From NCBI GenBank assembly GCA_937885345.1, contig CAKZZH010000110.1, forward strand, positions 1 through 27,573: 27,573 nt of DNA, written 5' to 3'. The DNA is from an uncultured Lachnospiraceae bacterium (GTDB lineage Bacteria > Bacillota > Clostridia > Lachnospirales > Lachnospiraceae). Positions 1 through 8,026 of this stretch are shown one piece after another. Positions within the stretch are counted from its first letter, which is position 1. The number at the start of each line of letters is the position of its first letter. The notes below the pieces were generated by a model, which had not been told where the DNA came from, searched no databases, and worked only from the letters and a program-made list of their open reading frames with translations. The translations under genes and the position numbers were made by a program.

Positions 1-616
1 ATTTAAGTTCTATGAACTTCTGAGGTGTAAATTTACCACGAGAAATACGCCTGAGATTATCATACGAAGCTGAGTTCATACGAGCCATCTTTTCTGCGGA
101 TCCATAGTTTTCAAGAAGATATAAAGCTGTCTTGCTGAAACGTTCCTGAAAGAATGGTTTGAACTCTGGAAAAGTGTGATCCAGAACGTTGGTAATCTTA
201 ACGAGATAAAAAGAACGCTGACGAATGAGACGATCTCTTAAACGAGTTAATGACTTTAGTGAGTAAGCGTGATAAAATCCCCTTGAATGGGGTTTGTACT
301 CTACAGTCATTAACCAACGGGCAATGGATTCACAATCAACAGAATCCGTCTTTGTCCGCCTCAAGGACGTAGACTTCTTGTACTCGCTGATGAGAACCGG
401 ATTAACTTCCATAAAGCTGAGGTTGGCTTTCTCAAGGAAGAGTTCAAGGTTGAGGGCATAATGGGCTGTAGATTCAAACCCTATTTTTATGTCATCAGGA
501 GTTGATAGGGACTGGAGAGAAGTGAGTAATTCGTTGAAACCATCCATATCATTCTGGATGGTAAATTTAGCGACGATACTCTGATCTGCTGCATTGATTA
601 TACAACAGTCGTGTTT
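1..616 (-). pseudogene. IS110-family transposase, 5'-truncated fragment
   Basis: An open frame runs leftward from 616 off the left edge without a stop. Its translation has features of the DEDD-type IS110 transposase N-terminal domain: KHDCCI near the start, GFESTAHY (family form G-x-E-A-T-G-H-Y, holding the catalytic Glu), and KTDSVDCESIARWL (family form K-T-D-x-x-D-A, with catalytic Asp). The basic helical part follows (SLTRLRDRL, then TNVLDHTFPEFKPFF). The frame is closed by TAG at 617-619, just before KHDC, so the usual first residues (M-x-x-x-G-I-D-x-x-K) with the first catalytic Asp are absent and no start codon is available. The first in-frame ATG (545-547) lies well inside the domain. 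I infer a dead or truncated insertion sequence, transcribed away from topA. The C-terminal Ser-containing domain would lie outside the window. The frame itself is clear; the family call rests on motif recognition. Confidence 0.8.
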
Positions 617-656
617 CTATAAGTCGGAGCAGTTCACCACTGTCCCAAAATTCCTC

Positions 657-685
657 TTGAAACATATTTGAAATTGTTGTATATT
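657..685 (+). promoter_or_regulatory. Putative sigma-A promoter of topA
   Basis: TTGAAA (657-662) and TATATT (680-685) are separated by exactly 17 bases, one mismatch each from the vegetative consensus. It lies between the transposase remnant and topA and would leave a leader of about 75 bases. topA would therefore keep its own promoter despite the insertion upstream. Confidence 0.6.
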
Positions 686-769
686 CTGTAACTAGGTTTT
701 ATTATTGACATAATATCGGCGCCGGGGACTGCTTGAAAACGGCGTAATATGAGTGATTGAGGGATACAA

Positions 770-2827
770 ATGGCTAAAAATCTGGTAATAGTGGAATCAC
801 CTGCCAAGGTGAAGACCATCAAGAAATTTCTTGGAAGCAACTATGAGATCACAGCATCGCAGGGGCATGTAAGGGATTTGCCCAAGAGTTCGCTCGGAAT
901 CGATGTTGACAATGATTATGAGCCGAGATACATCACCATCAGGGGTAAAGGCGATGTTATGGCGAATCTTCGTAAGCTTGTTAAGAAGGCCGATAAAGTA
1001 TATCTCGCGACCGACCCGGACCGCGAGGGTGAGGCGATCAGCTGGCATCTCGCGGCTGCGCTCAAGCTCGAAGGCAAGGATATCAATCGTATCAGCTTTA
1101 ATGAGATAACCAAGACTGCGGTTAAGAATGCGATCAAATCACCGCGTAAAATAGACATGAACCTTGTTGATGCACAGCAGGCAAGAAGAATTCTTGACAG
1201 AGTTGTGGGCTACGAGATCAGCCCCGTTCTCTGGGCCAAGATCAAGAGAGGCCTGTCTGCGGGACGTGTGCAGTCGGTTGCGCTTCGCATAATCTGCGAC
1301 AGAGAGGATGAGATCAATGCCTTTATTCCGGAGGAATATTGGAGCGTTGAGGCGACTCTCAAGATCAAGGGCGAGACAAAGAGCGTTACCGCCAAGTACA
1401 CAGGCGATATCAGGAATAAAGCGCAGGCCGATATGATCATTGCTAATGCTAAGAAGAACGGCTTTAAAGTTCAGTCCGTAAGCAAGGGAAACAGGACCAA
1501 GAATCCACCCCTTCCTTTTACGACCAGTACGCTTCAGCAGGAGGCTTCAAAGGCTCTTAATTTCTCAACGGACAAGACCATGAGGATCGCGCAGCAGTTA
1601 TACGAAGGCGTGGATATCAAGGGTATGGGAACCGTCGGTCTTATAACTTATCTGCGTACCGATTCAACCAGAATCTCGGATGAAGCCGATGCGGCTGCAA
1701 GGACATTTATTAAGGATACATACGGTGAGGCCTATTACGAGGCTCCCGCAGAGAATAAAGATAACGGCAAGAAGATACAGGATGCGCACGAGGCCATAAG
1801 ACCTGCGAATATCAGCCTTCTTCCTACCGATATCAAGGATTCGCTTTCACGCGATCAGTTTAAGCTTTATCAGCTTATATGGAAGCGTTTTACCGCGAGC
1901 AGAATGGCTCCCGCCAAATATGAGACTCTCAGCGTTAAAATATCCTCCGGCGACGACAAATACGGTATGTCCGCTTCAAAGCTTGTATTTGACGGATATA
2001 TGTCCGTATATATGACCGATGAGGACGAGAAGAGCGAGGGTGTGATGCTCGGCGGTATCAATGAGAAGAGCGTGCTCACACTTGAAGATATAAGCGGAAA
2101 ACAGCATTTTACCAAGGCGCCCGCACATTATACCGAGGCTTCGCTTGTTAAGACAATGGAGGAACTTGGCATCGGTCGTCCTTCGACCTATGCGCCAACC
2201 ATCAGCACGATCATCAAGCGTCATTATGTGACAAAGGATCAGAAGAATCTCTATGTTACGGAGCTTGGTGAGGCTGTTAATGCGGCGATGAAGAAATCTT
2301 TCCCTGCGATCGTGGATGTGAATTTTACCGCGAATATGGAGTATCTTCTCGATTCGGTTGCCGAGGGCAAGACCAGCTGGAAGGAAATCATCAGGAATAC
2401 TTATCCCGATATCCGTCAGGCTGTTGAGACGGCCGAGAAGGAACTCGAGAATGTTAAGATCGCCGACGAGGTTACGGATGTTATCTGTGAGAACTGCGGT
2501 CGCAACATGGTTATAAAATACGGTCCGCACGGCAGATTTCTTGCATGTCCCGGTTTCCCGGAGTGTCGCAATACCAAGCCTCTTCTCGAAAAGACAGGGC
2601 GCAAGTGTCCGAAATGCGGCGGCGAGGTTATTGTCCTCAAGACCAAGAAGGGCAGACGTTTCTACGGCTGCGAGAATCAGGACTGCGATTTTATGTCGTG
2701 GAACATCCCTTATCCCAAGGCTTGTCCGAGATGCGGAAGCTATATGGTCGAAAAGGGCAAGAAGATCATGTGCGGCGGTGAAGGCTGCGGATATTTTGAA
2801 GATAAGCCGGAAACGGAAGAGGAATAA
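770..2827 (+). CDS. topA: DNA topoisomerase I (type IA)
   Basis: This 685-residue protein relaxes negatively supercoiled DNA by cutting and resealing a single strand. The N-terminal TOPRIM domain shows IVESPAK with catalytic Glu9 and the acidic TDPDREGE motif (Asp82, Asp84, Glu86). The active-site tyrosine is Tyr294 in GLITYLRTDS. Three C-terminal four-cysteine zinc ribbons follow (Cys573/576/593/599, Cys613/616/634/639, Cys652/655/668/673). Length and domain order match bacterial TopA of Firmicutes. The ATG at 770 gives the canonical MAKNLVIVESP start, although its upstream GAGGGA is only a moderate ribosome site. In many Firmicutes dprA precedes topA; here an insertion-sequence fragment occupies that side. 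A promoter at 657-685 and a terminator at 2833-2872 suggest a single-gene transcript. Confidence 0.98.
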   Translation: MAKNLVIVESPAKVKTIKKFLGSNYEITASQGHVRDLPKSSLGIDVDNDYEPRYITIRGKGDVMANLRKLVKKADKVYLATDPDREGEAISWHLAAALKLEGKDINRISFNEITKTAVKNAIKSPRKIDMNLVDAQQARRILDRVVGYEISPVLWAKIKRGLSAGRVQSVALRIICDREDEINAFIPEEYWSVEATLKIKGETKSVTAKYTGDIRNKAQADMIIANAKKNGFKVQSVSKGNRTKNPPLPFTTSTLQQEASKALNFSTDKTMRIAQQLYEGVDIKGMGTVGLITYLRTDSTRISDEADAAARTFIKDTYGEAYYEAPAENKDNGKKIQDAHEAIRPANISLLPTDIKDSLSRDQFKLYQLIWKRFTASRMAPAKYETLSVKISSGDDKYGMSASKLVFDGYMSVYMTDEDEKSEGVMLGGINEKSVLTLEDISGKQHFTKAPAHYTEASLVKTMEELGIGRPSTYAPTISTIIKRHYVTKDQKNLYVTELGEAVNAAMKKSFPAIVDVNFTANMEYLLDSVAEGKTSWKEIIRNTYPDIRQAVETAEKELENVKIADEVTDVICENCGRNMVIKYGPHGRFLACPGFPECRNTKPLLEKTGRKCPKCGGEVIVLKTKKGRRFYGCENQDCDFMSWNIPYPKACPRCGSYMVEKGKKIMCGGEGCGYFEDKPETEEE

Positions 2828-2832
2828 AATAT

Positions 2833-2872
2833 GGCCGGCCTTAAATGCGGGGCCGGCCTTTATATACCTTTT
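2833..2872 (+). terminator. Intrinsic terminator after topA
   Basis: GGCCGGCC (2833-2840) pairs with GGCCGGCC (2851-2858) around a 10-base loop. It is followed by TTTATATACCTTTT. It starts 6 bases after the topA stop. The U-rich tail is imperfect, but the stem is very strong. Confidence 0.75.
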
Positions 2873-2902
2873 CAAAAAAGTCTGACAATTCTGCCGAAAA
2901 CA

Positions 2903-2931
2903 TTGAATTATCATATAAATTGCGTTATAAT
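2903..2931 (+). promoter_or_regulatory. Putative sigma-A promoter of codY
   Basis: TTGAAT (2903-2908), a 17-base spacer, then a perfect TATAAT (2926-2931). It sits 43 bases before the codY ATG and after the topA terminator, so codY is expected to be transcribed independently of topA. Confidence 0.75.
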
Positions 2932-2974
2932 CTTACGAGGAAGGTGTTTCAAGAATAATCAACGGAGTGTATTT

Positions 2975-3736
2975 ATGGGGATCCTACTGCTTGACAAGAC
3001 TCGTAAAATAAACAAACTGCTTCAGAACAGCACAACCGGCAAGGTCGTTTTCAACGATATTTGCAGTATTTTAAGCGAGACGCTTGAATCAAATGTGCTT
3101 GTGATAAGCCGCAAGGGCAAGCTTCTTGGATTTGCCAAGACACAGGGAGTGGCTGTGATCAAGGAACTTGTGGGCAGCAAAGTCGGAACATTTGCGGATA
3201 AGGATTTTAACGAGAGGATACTGGGAATTCTCTCAACCAAGGAGCATGTGAACCTTGAAACCCTCGGTTTTGCGGCCGATTGTGCAGATAAATACAAGGC
3301 GCTTGTGACGCCGATCGACATTGCCGGAGAGAGACTCGGAACTTTATTTGTTTACAGGGTTAATTATGTCTTTGATATTGACGATATAATATTAAGTGAG
3401 TATGGCGCCTCGATCGTCGGGCTTGAGATCCTCAGGTCAGTAAACGAGGAGGAGGCCGAGGAAGACCGCAGGATTAAGGTCGTCAGATCGGCTATAGGGA
3501 CTTTGTCATACTCCGAACGTGAAGCAATAATACATGTTTTTGATGAACTTGGCGGGAACGAAGGCACGCTTATCACAAGCAGGATCGCCGACAATGTAGG
3601 GATTACGAGATCGGTTATCGTTAATGCACTTCGGAAGCTGGAAAGCGCCGGCGTTATCGAGGCCAAATCTTCGGGAATGAAGGGCACTTACATTCACATT
3701 CTCAATGATGCGGTCAGAAGCGAGCTGGGGCTTTAG
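2975..3736 (+). CDS. codY: GTP-sensing pleiotropic repressor CodY
   Basis: CodY is a global DNA-binding regulator of Firmicutes that represses nutrient-limitation genes when GTP and branched-chain amino acids are abundant. The 253-residue product has the family start (LLDKTRKINKLLQ), an N-terminal GAF-like ligand domain (about residues 1-155), a linker helix rich in Glu/Arg (EEEAEEDRR), and a C-terminal winged helix-turn-helix around residues 203-233 (TSRIADNVGITRSVIVNALR). Length is close to the B. subtilis protein. The frame stays open upstream to 2831, but the ATG at 2975 is preceded by GGAG at 2964-2967 with 7-base spacing and gives the family N-terminus. The gene has its own promoter and terminator and lies directly before flgB, as in B. 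subtilis. This makes CodY control of motility plausible, but the window does not show it. Confidence 0.97.
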   Translation: MGILLLDKTRKINKLLQNSTTGKVVFNDICSILSETLESNVLVISRKGKLLGFAKTQGVAVIKELVGSKVGTFADKDFNERILGILSTKEHVNLETLGFAADCADKYKALVTPIDIAGERLGTLFVYRVNYVFDIDDIILSEYGASIVGLEILRSVNEEEAEEDRRIKVVRSAIGTLSYSEREAIIHVFDELGGNEGTLITSRIADNVGITRSVIVNALRKLESAGVIEAKSSGMKGTYIHILNDAVRSELGL

Positions 3737-3772
3737 GGTATAGGCTACGGATTGCCTTTATCATTGTAATTG

Positions 3773-3817
3773 AAAGGATTCATAATATCGATCGGCGATA
3801 TTGGGATCCTTTTTTTG
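3773..3817 (+). terminator. Intrinsic terminator after codY
   Basis: A two-part hairpin: AAAGGAT (3773-3779) pairs with ATCCTTT (from 3806), and the inner AATATCG pairs with CGATATT, with a small asymmetric interior. A run of seven T follows immediately. This is a good Rho-independent terminator separating codY from the flagellar operon. Confidence 0.85.
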
Positions 3818-3819
3818 GC

Positions 3820-3847
3820 TTTACTTTTTACGATAATGAACTATAAT
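3820..3847 (+). promoter_or_regulatory. Putative vegetative promoter of the fla/che operon
   Basis: TTTACT (3820-3825), a 16-base spacer and a perfect TATAAT (3842-3847). It lies a few bases after the codY terminator and about 80 bases before flgB. The -10 is strong and the -35 matches 4 of 6 bases. No convincing sigma-28 site was seen here, so the operon start looks vegetative, like the PA promoter of B. subtilis fla/che. Confidence 0.55.
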
Positions 3848-3926
3848 GGTTAATGGATTATTGTGTGCGTATTATGATCACAAGGAAGTGGGCACACGAT
3901 TTTCTGCATGGAAGGGAGGAACTGCT

Positions 3927-4331
3927 ATGATCAATTCAGGAGCATTTGCATATGTGGACTTGCTTAAGAATGCTGCGGATTATTCGTGGACCAGAAGTGA
4001 GCTCATTAACAGCAATATTGCGAATGTTGATACCCCTAATTACAAGCGACAGGACATCGCTTTTGAGTCGGTTTTGTCTGCTGCGGTTGCCAAAGCGGCA
4101 GCTTTTGACGGCAAGAATCTTACCAAGACGGTAAGAAATATCGACTATGATTCTCTTCATCCGATTGTCTATACCGACAATTCCGGATACTCATATCGAG
4201 TCGACGGCAATAATGTCGACATCGATACCGAAGAAGTTGAAATGGCTTCAAATCAGTTGTACTACGAAGGCGTGATCGATTCTATGGATCAGCAGTTTGA
4301 CAGACTGAAGAACGCAATGCAGACTTCTTAG
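3927..4331 (+). CDS. flgB: Flagellar basal-body proximal rod protein FlgB
   Basis: FlgB is a structural subunit of the proximal rod that joins the MS ring to the distal rod. The 134-residue product carries the rod/hook N-terminal signature SNIANVDTPNYKRQD, here with Asp-Thr-Pro-Asn-Tyr as typical of FlgB, and a C-terminal amphipathic helix (residues about 105-134, YYEGVIDSMDQQFDRLKNAM). The frame is open from 3846, but that ATG overlaps the operon -10 box. The ATG at 3927 has GGAGGA at 3915-3920 with 6-base spacing and fits family length. It is the first gene of the operon, with flgC 78 bases downstream. Confidence 0.96.
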   Translation: MINSGAFAYVDLLKNAADYSWTRSELINSNIANVDTPNYKRQDIAFESVLSAAVAKAAAFDGKNLTKTVRNIDYDSLHPIVYTDNSGYSYRVDGNNVDIDTEEVEMASNQLYYEGVIDSMDQQFDRLKNAMQTS

Positions 4332-4376
4332 TATGGATCTGAGACTTAAGATTTGAGATTTAAAATATGAGCACGT

Positions 4377-4390
4377 TGCGGGAAACCGCA
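4377..4390 (+). other. GNRA-type mini-hairpin before flgC ribosome site
   Basis: TGCGG-GAAA-CCGCA forms a perfect 5-bp stem with a GAAA tetraloop. It ends 5 bases before the flgC Shine-Dalgarno AAGGAGAGG (4396-4404). It could stabilise the message or shape initiation. No function is demonstrated. Confidence 0.4.
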
Positions 4391-4409
4391 GATTTAAGGA
4401 GAGGATTTT

Positions 4410-4856
4410 ATGGCTATTTTTACGGGAATGAATGTTGCCGCATCGGGAATGACCGCTGAGAGACTTCGTACGGATGTTATCGCTCAGAACATCGCCAATG
4501 CCAACACGACCAGAACCGCCGAGGGCGGTCCTTACACACGTAAGAATGTTGTACTTACAGAGAAAGTTTCGCACAATTACAGCTTCGGCACCATACTTAA
4601 TCAGACCATCGGAGGTGTGACAAACGGTGTTAAAGCCACCGCGATCACCAAGGACACCGATACGGATTACAATCTGGTTTACGATCCTTCGCACCCGGAT
4701 GCCGATGAATACGGATATGTACTTTACCCGAATGTTAATATCGTAACCGAAATGACGGATCTTATTGATGCATCGAGATCTTACGAAGCCAACGCAACCG
4801 CGTTTGAAGCCAGCAAGAACATTGCTTCAAGAGGTCTCGGACTTATGGAAGGATAA
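4410..4856 (+). CDS. flgC: Flagellar basal-body rod protein FlgC
   Basis: FlgC is a second proximal-rod subunit. The 148-residue product shows the rod/hook N-terminus (GMNVAASGMTAERLRTDVIAQNIANANTT) and the conserved C-terminal helix (NIVTEMTDLIDASRSYEANA) used for axial packing. Length and start match the family, and AAGGAGAGG precedes the ATG with good spacing. The GGPYTRKNV segment after the NIANANTT signature is typical of FlgC rather than FlgB or FlgG. fliE follows after 6 bases, so flgC and fliE are probably translated together. Confidence 0.97.
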   Translation: MAIFTGMNVAASGMTAERLRTDVIAQNIANANTTRTAEGGPYTRKNVVLTEKVSHNYSFGTILNQTIGGVTNGVKATAITKDTDTDYNLVYDPSHPDADEYGYVLYPNVNIVTEMTDLIDASRSYEANATAFEASKNIASRGLGLMEG

Positions 4857-4862
4857 TAAAAT

Positions 4863-5198
4863 ATGAGTGACGTGTTATCAATGACCGATATTACATCAAG
4901 CGCTATCAAGCAAATACTCGGAGCCGACGATCGTAAGGCTGTAACACAGATTGACAGCGGAAGCGATTCGTCAACTTTTGACGGCGTATACAATGCAGCG
5001 ATCAATCTTATCACCAGTACCAACGATTACCTGCAGGATGCACAGAAGGCCGAGGTAGCATTTGCAACAGGCGAGCTGACAAGCACTCACGAACTCGCCG
5101 TGATCGAGCAGAAAGCCAACCTCTCCCTCCAGTACACCGTCGCCATCAAAAACCAGCTGATCAGCGCATACAAGGAGATCATGAACATGCAGATTTAA
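4863..5198 (+). CDS. fliE: Flagellar hook-basal body complex protein FliE
   Basis: FliE is the small adaptor between the MS ring and the rod and an early substrate of the flagellar export apparatus. The 111-residue product has a variable Ser/Asp-rich N-terminal half and the conserved helical C-terminal half (about residues 45-111) with TSTHELAVIEQKANLSLQY and KNQLISAYKEIMNMQI, matching the family end. The ATG is preceded by GGAAGGA (4847-4853). After this gene comes a 137-base gap holding a long hairpin before fliF. Confidence 0.95.
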   Translation: MSDVLSMTDITSSAIKQILGADDRKAVTQIDSGSDSSTFDGVYNAAINLITSTNDYLQDAQKAEVAFATGELTSTHELAVIEQKANLSLQYTVAIKNQLISAYKEIMNMQI

Positions 5199-5200
5199 CA

Positions 5201-5262
5201 ATTTCGCAAGCAATTTTCAGGTCGCGTGCTCGCACGCAAGACTTGAAAAATATTTGCGAAAT
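5201..5262 (+). repeat. Long imperfect hairpin between fliE and fliF
   Basis: The gap 5199-5335 contains a large inverted repeat. The outer stem pairs 5201-5209 (ATTTCGCAA) with 5254-5262 (TTGCGAAAT). After a 4x4 internal loop, the middle stem pairs 5214-5223 with 5240-5249 (nine Watson-Crick pairs plus one G-U). The inner stem GCGTG/CACGC (5224-5228, 5233-5237) closes a CTCG loop. No T-run follows, so it is not a standard terminator. The rest of the gap (5263-5321) is GC-rich, with CATGAGC occurring twice. It could be a palindromic repeat element or an mRNA processing or stability structure. Confidence 0.7.
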
Positions 5263-5335
5263 GTACGTGACATGAGCCCGAAGCCGACAGGCGGGAGGGC
5301 CATGAGCACTAGTGCGATTTATAGGAGCAATCACA

Positions 5336-6946
5336 ATGCCTGAACAATTAAAGAATTTCTTCAACAAAATTAAAGATTGGTGGCTCAAATTCAACAAGAA
5401 CCAGCGTATTTTATTCATAACGATCGCGGCTCTTGTTGTTGTGCTGATCATTGTGTTCGCGGTAATCTTCGGACGAACCGATTACATCGTTATCCGCGAA
5501 TGTCAGAGCGCAACCGAAGCGACATCGGTAAGGACGCTGCTCACCGACAACGGCATCACCTGTACGGTCGACTCCGACTATGTTGTAAGGATTTCAAAGG
5601 ATGATGAAGTTGAAGCGAAGCTTATCCTCGGTTCCAATAATATTGCTACCGACGGCTACACTCTTGATGATGCTCTTGCGGACAGCCTGACCACTACCGA
5701 GACCGATAAAAGGCGTAAATATATCGCATACCTCTGCTCCCAGTACGCAAGCGATATTGAAGCGATCGACGGAGTTAAGAAGGCCAGGATCGAGATTGAT
5801 TATAAAGAATCCGGTAATACTATTTTCTCGTCGGATGAGGAAGCATACATCACTGCGATCCTCACACTTACCAAGGAGCTCAGCGATGAGACCTGCGAAG
5901 CGATCGGTAAAGTACTTGCAACCAATACGGGAACATCGGATTCCAACCATGTATTCGTTATGAGCACCAGCGGGGAAATACTTTATACGGACGGAGTGGC
6001 AGGCACATCCGGCGGAAGTACGGCGGCCCAGAAACTTCAGAATACCTATAACAGCAATGTGACACAGAGCGTTAAGAACCTTCTTGTGCAGACCGGAAGA
6101 TTCAGTGAAGTTACCGTGTCTCCGAACCTTGCGATTATCAATGACAGCGTGGAGATCGTTGAACACGAGTACAGTGCACCCGAAGGAACGGACGAAGGAC
6201 TTAAAAAGACAGAATATACAATAGATTCGGAGGGTGCGATAGATGCGGCATCCGGTACGGCAGGAAGTGAGTCAAACGATCAGGATACATCTTATCTGAT
6301 CGAATCGGGTGACGGATCCACAAGCACCTATGCGCTTCGCCAGTACGAATATTTACAGGATGAGAGAATAACCACGACCAAAGCCGCAACGGGAGTTATC
6401 GATTATGATAAAAGTTCGCTTGCGGTTGTTGCAGTTCATTACAATACGATAACGGAGTCACAGGCACAGGAGAGAGGCCTGCTTGATGATATGACCTGGG
6501 ACGAGTACAAGCTTTCTGTGGCAGATCCGGTTCCGCTTACCATTGACGATGATGACGATATAATTTCGCTTATTTCGGTCGGAACGGGAATTGACGAGGA
6601 TAATCTTGTTCTTTCCTGCTATGAGATCACACTTTGCTATGAGGATGAAGAATCAAGTGTCAATACACTGTTTATCCTTCAGGTTGTGCTTGCCGTTATC
6701 ATTGCAGCACTTCTTGCATTTATGATCATCAGAAGCATGAGACCTGTTGCGGTTGAAGAGACCGAGCCGGAACTCAGTGTGGAGGATATGTTGGCATCTA
6801 CCAAAGTTAAAACTCAGGAAAGCGTTGAAGATATCGATATTCAGGATAAATCCGAGACGCGTAAGGCCATCGAGAAATTCGTCGATGAGAACCCCGAAGC
6901 CGTTGCACTCTTGCTTCGTAACTGGCTGAACGAGGGTTGGTCTTAA
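5336..6946 (+). CDS. fliF: Flagellar MS-ring protein FliF
   Basis: FliF forms the inner-membrane MS ring on which the motor and export gate are built. The 536-residue product has an N-terminal transmembrane helix (residues about 24-46, ITIAALVVVLIIVFAVIFG). It is followed by the periplasmic YscJ/FliF ring-building motifs with KKARIEIDYKESG and later SVKNLLVQTGRFSEVTVSPN. A second transmembrane helix (FILQVVLAVIIAALLAFMII) precedes a cytoplasmic tail ending in ENPEAVALLLRNWLNEGW, the FliG-binding peptide. GTG at 5312 is in frame, but the ATG at 5336 has GGAG at 5324-5327 with 8-base spacing and is preferred. fliG follows after 66 bases. Confidence 0.97.
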   Translation: MPEQLKNFFNKIKDWWLKFNKNQRILFITIAALVVVLIIVFAVIFGRTDYIVIRECQSATEATSVRTLLTDNGITCTVDSDYVVRISKDDEVEAKLILGSNNIATDGYTLDDALADSLTTTETDKRRKYIAYLCSQYASDIEAIDGVKKARIEIDYKESGNTIFSSDEEAYITAILTLTKELSDETCEAIGKVLATNTGTSDSNHVFVMSTSGEILYTDGVAGTSGGSTAAQKLQNTYNSNVTQSVKNLLVQTGRFSEVTVSPNLAIINDSVEIVEHEYSAPEGTDEGLKKTEYTIDSEGAIDAASGTAGSESNDQDTSYLIESGDGSTSTYALRQYEYLQDERITTTKAATGVIDYDKSSLAVVAVHYNTITESQAQERGLLDDMTWDEYKLSVADPVPLTIDDDDDIISLISVGTGIDEDNLVLSCYEITLCYEDEESSVNTLFILQVVLAVIIAALLAFMIIRSMRPVAVEETEPELSVEDMLASTKVKTQESVEDIDIQDKSETRKAIEKFVDENPEAVALLLRNWLNEGWS

Positions 6947-7012
6947 ATTGTCATATTTTATAAAATGATCGCACAGAGATCATAAAAGTCAAATTAAGGA
7001 GATCGTTACACA

Positions 7013-8026
7013 ATGGCTAAGAATAAGTCCGGACTGGATGGAATTCAAAAAGCAGCAATACTACTTATTGCACTTGGACCTGAGAAATCTGCTCAGATTT
7101 TTAAGCATCTCAGGGAGGACGAAATCGAGCAGCTTACGCTGGAGATCGCCAATACCAGCAGTGTAACGCCTCAGCTGAAGGAAGAGATCCTTTCCGAATT
7201 CTATGAAGTCTGTCTTGCGCAGCAGTATATCGCAGAGGGTGGTATCACTTATGCCAAGGAACTCCTCGAGAAAGCTCTCGGAGAGGACAAGGCAAGAGAC
7301 GTTATCGGCAAACTTACCGCAAGTCTTCAGGTCCGTCCCTTCGAATTTGTGCGTAAAACAGACCCTTCACAGCTCCTTAACTTTATACAGGATGAGCATC
7401 CGCAGACTATCGCACTTATTCTGTCCTATCTGTCCGCCGCACAGGCATCGCAGATCGTATCAGCTCTGCCACCCGAGAAACAGGCGGATGTTGCCAAGAG
7501 AATTGCTACTATGGACAGAACCTCGCCCGATGTCATCAAGGAGGTTGAGGCAGTGCTTGAACGTAAATTATCATCCCTTGTCAATCAGGATTACACTATT
7601 ATCGGTGGTGTCGATGCTATCGTTGAAATCCTCAATGCGGTTGACAGAGGTACAGAGCGTCATATTCTCGAGACTCTCGAAATCGAGGATCCCGAGCTTG
7701 CCGATGAGATCCGTAAGAAGATGTTCGTCTTCGAGGATATCCTTTCTCTCGACGACAGAGCGATCCAGAGAGTACTTCGAGATGTCGACAATGCCGATCT
7801 CGGTGTTGCGCTTAAGAACGCCAATGAGGAAGTTCAGAATGTTATCTTTAATAACCTTTCAAAGCGTCTTGCAGCCATGATCAAAGAAGATATGGATTTT
7901 ATGGGACCTGTCAGACTCAAGGATGTTGAGGAAGCTCAGCAGAAGATCGTTAACATTGTTCGTAAGCTCGAGGATAACGGCGAGATCGTCATATCCAGAG
8001 GCGGAGGTGACGAGATAATTGTCTAA
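7013..8026 (+). CDS. fliG: Flagellar motor switch protein FliG
   Basis: FliG is the rotor protein that touches the MotA stator and transmits switching. The 337-residue product has the N-terminal FliF-binding domain (GIQKAAILLIALGPE), the middle domain with the EHPQT motif (Glu128-Thr132), and the C-terminal torque domain with the charged helix LDDRAIQRVLRDVD. Length is standard. A ribosome site AAGGAG precedes the ATG. The 3' end overlaps fliH by 8 bases, and the fliH ribosome site lies inside fliG, which points to translational coupling of rotor and export genes. Confidence 0.98.
   Translation: MAKNKSGLDGIQKAAILLIALGPEKSAQIFKHLREDEIEQLTLEIANTSSVTPQLKEEILSEFYEVCLAQQYIAEGGITYAKELLEKALGEDKARDVIGKLTASLQVRPFEFVRKTDPSQLLNFIQDEHPQTIALILSYLSAAQASQIVSALPPEKQADVAKRIATMDRTSPDVIKEVEAVLERKLSSLVNQDYTIIGGVDAIVEILNAVDRGTERHILETLEIEDPELADEIRKKMFVFEDILSLDDRAIQRVLRDVDNADLGVALKNANEEVQNVIFNNLSKRLAAMIKEDMDFMGPVRLKDVEEAQQKIVNIVRKLEDNGEIVISRGGGDEIIV
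8003..8010 (+). promoter_or_regulatory. Strong ribosome binding site deciding the TTG start of fliH
   Basis: GGAGGTGA lies inside the end of fliG, with 8-base spacing to TTG at 8019. No ATG is similarly placed, and the N-terminus it gives (MSNLVKFTNVVPV) looks natural, so the rare TTG start is preferred. Confidence 0.75.

Noticed and set aside
2887..2912. Possible CodY box near the codY promoter
   Set aside because: The best alignment to AATTTTCWGAAAATT has about six mismatches, too many to claim autoregulation.
1976..2914. Long minus-strand open frame (312 codons) opposite topA
   Set aside because: It mirrors the codon structure of topA, its product has no recognisable domain, and no ribosome site was noted. 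Similar antisense frames opposite fliI (9255-10172) and flhA (25427-26227) were rejected for the same reason.
3794..3801. GGCGATAT resembling a sigma-28 -10 before flgB
   Set aside because: It is part of the codY terminator stem, and no TAAA lies 15 bases upstream.
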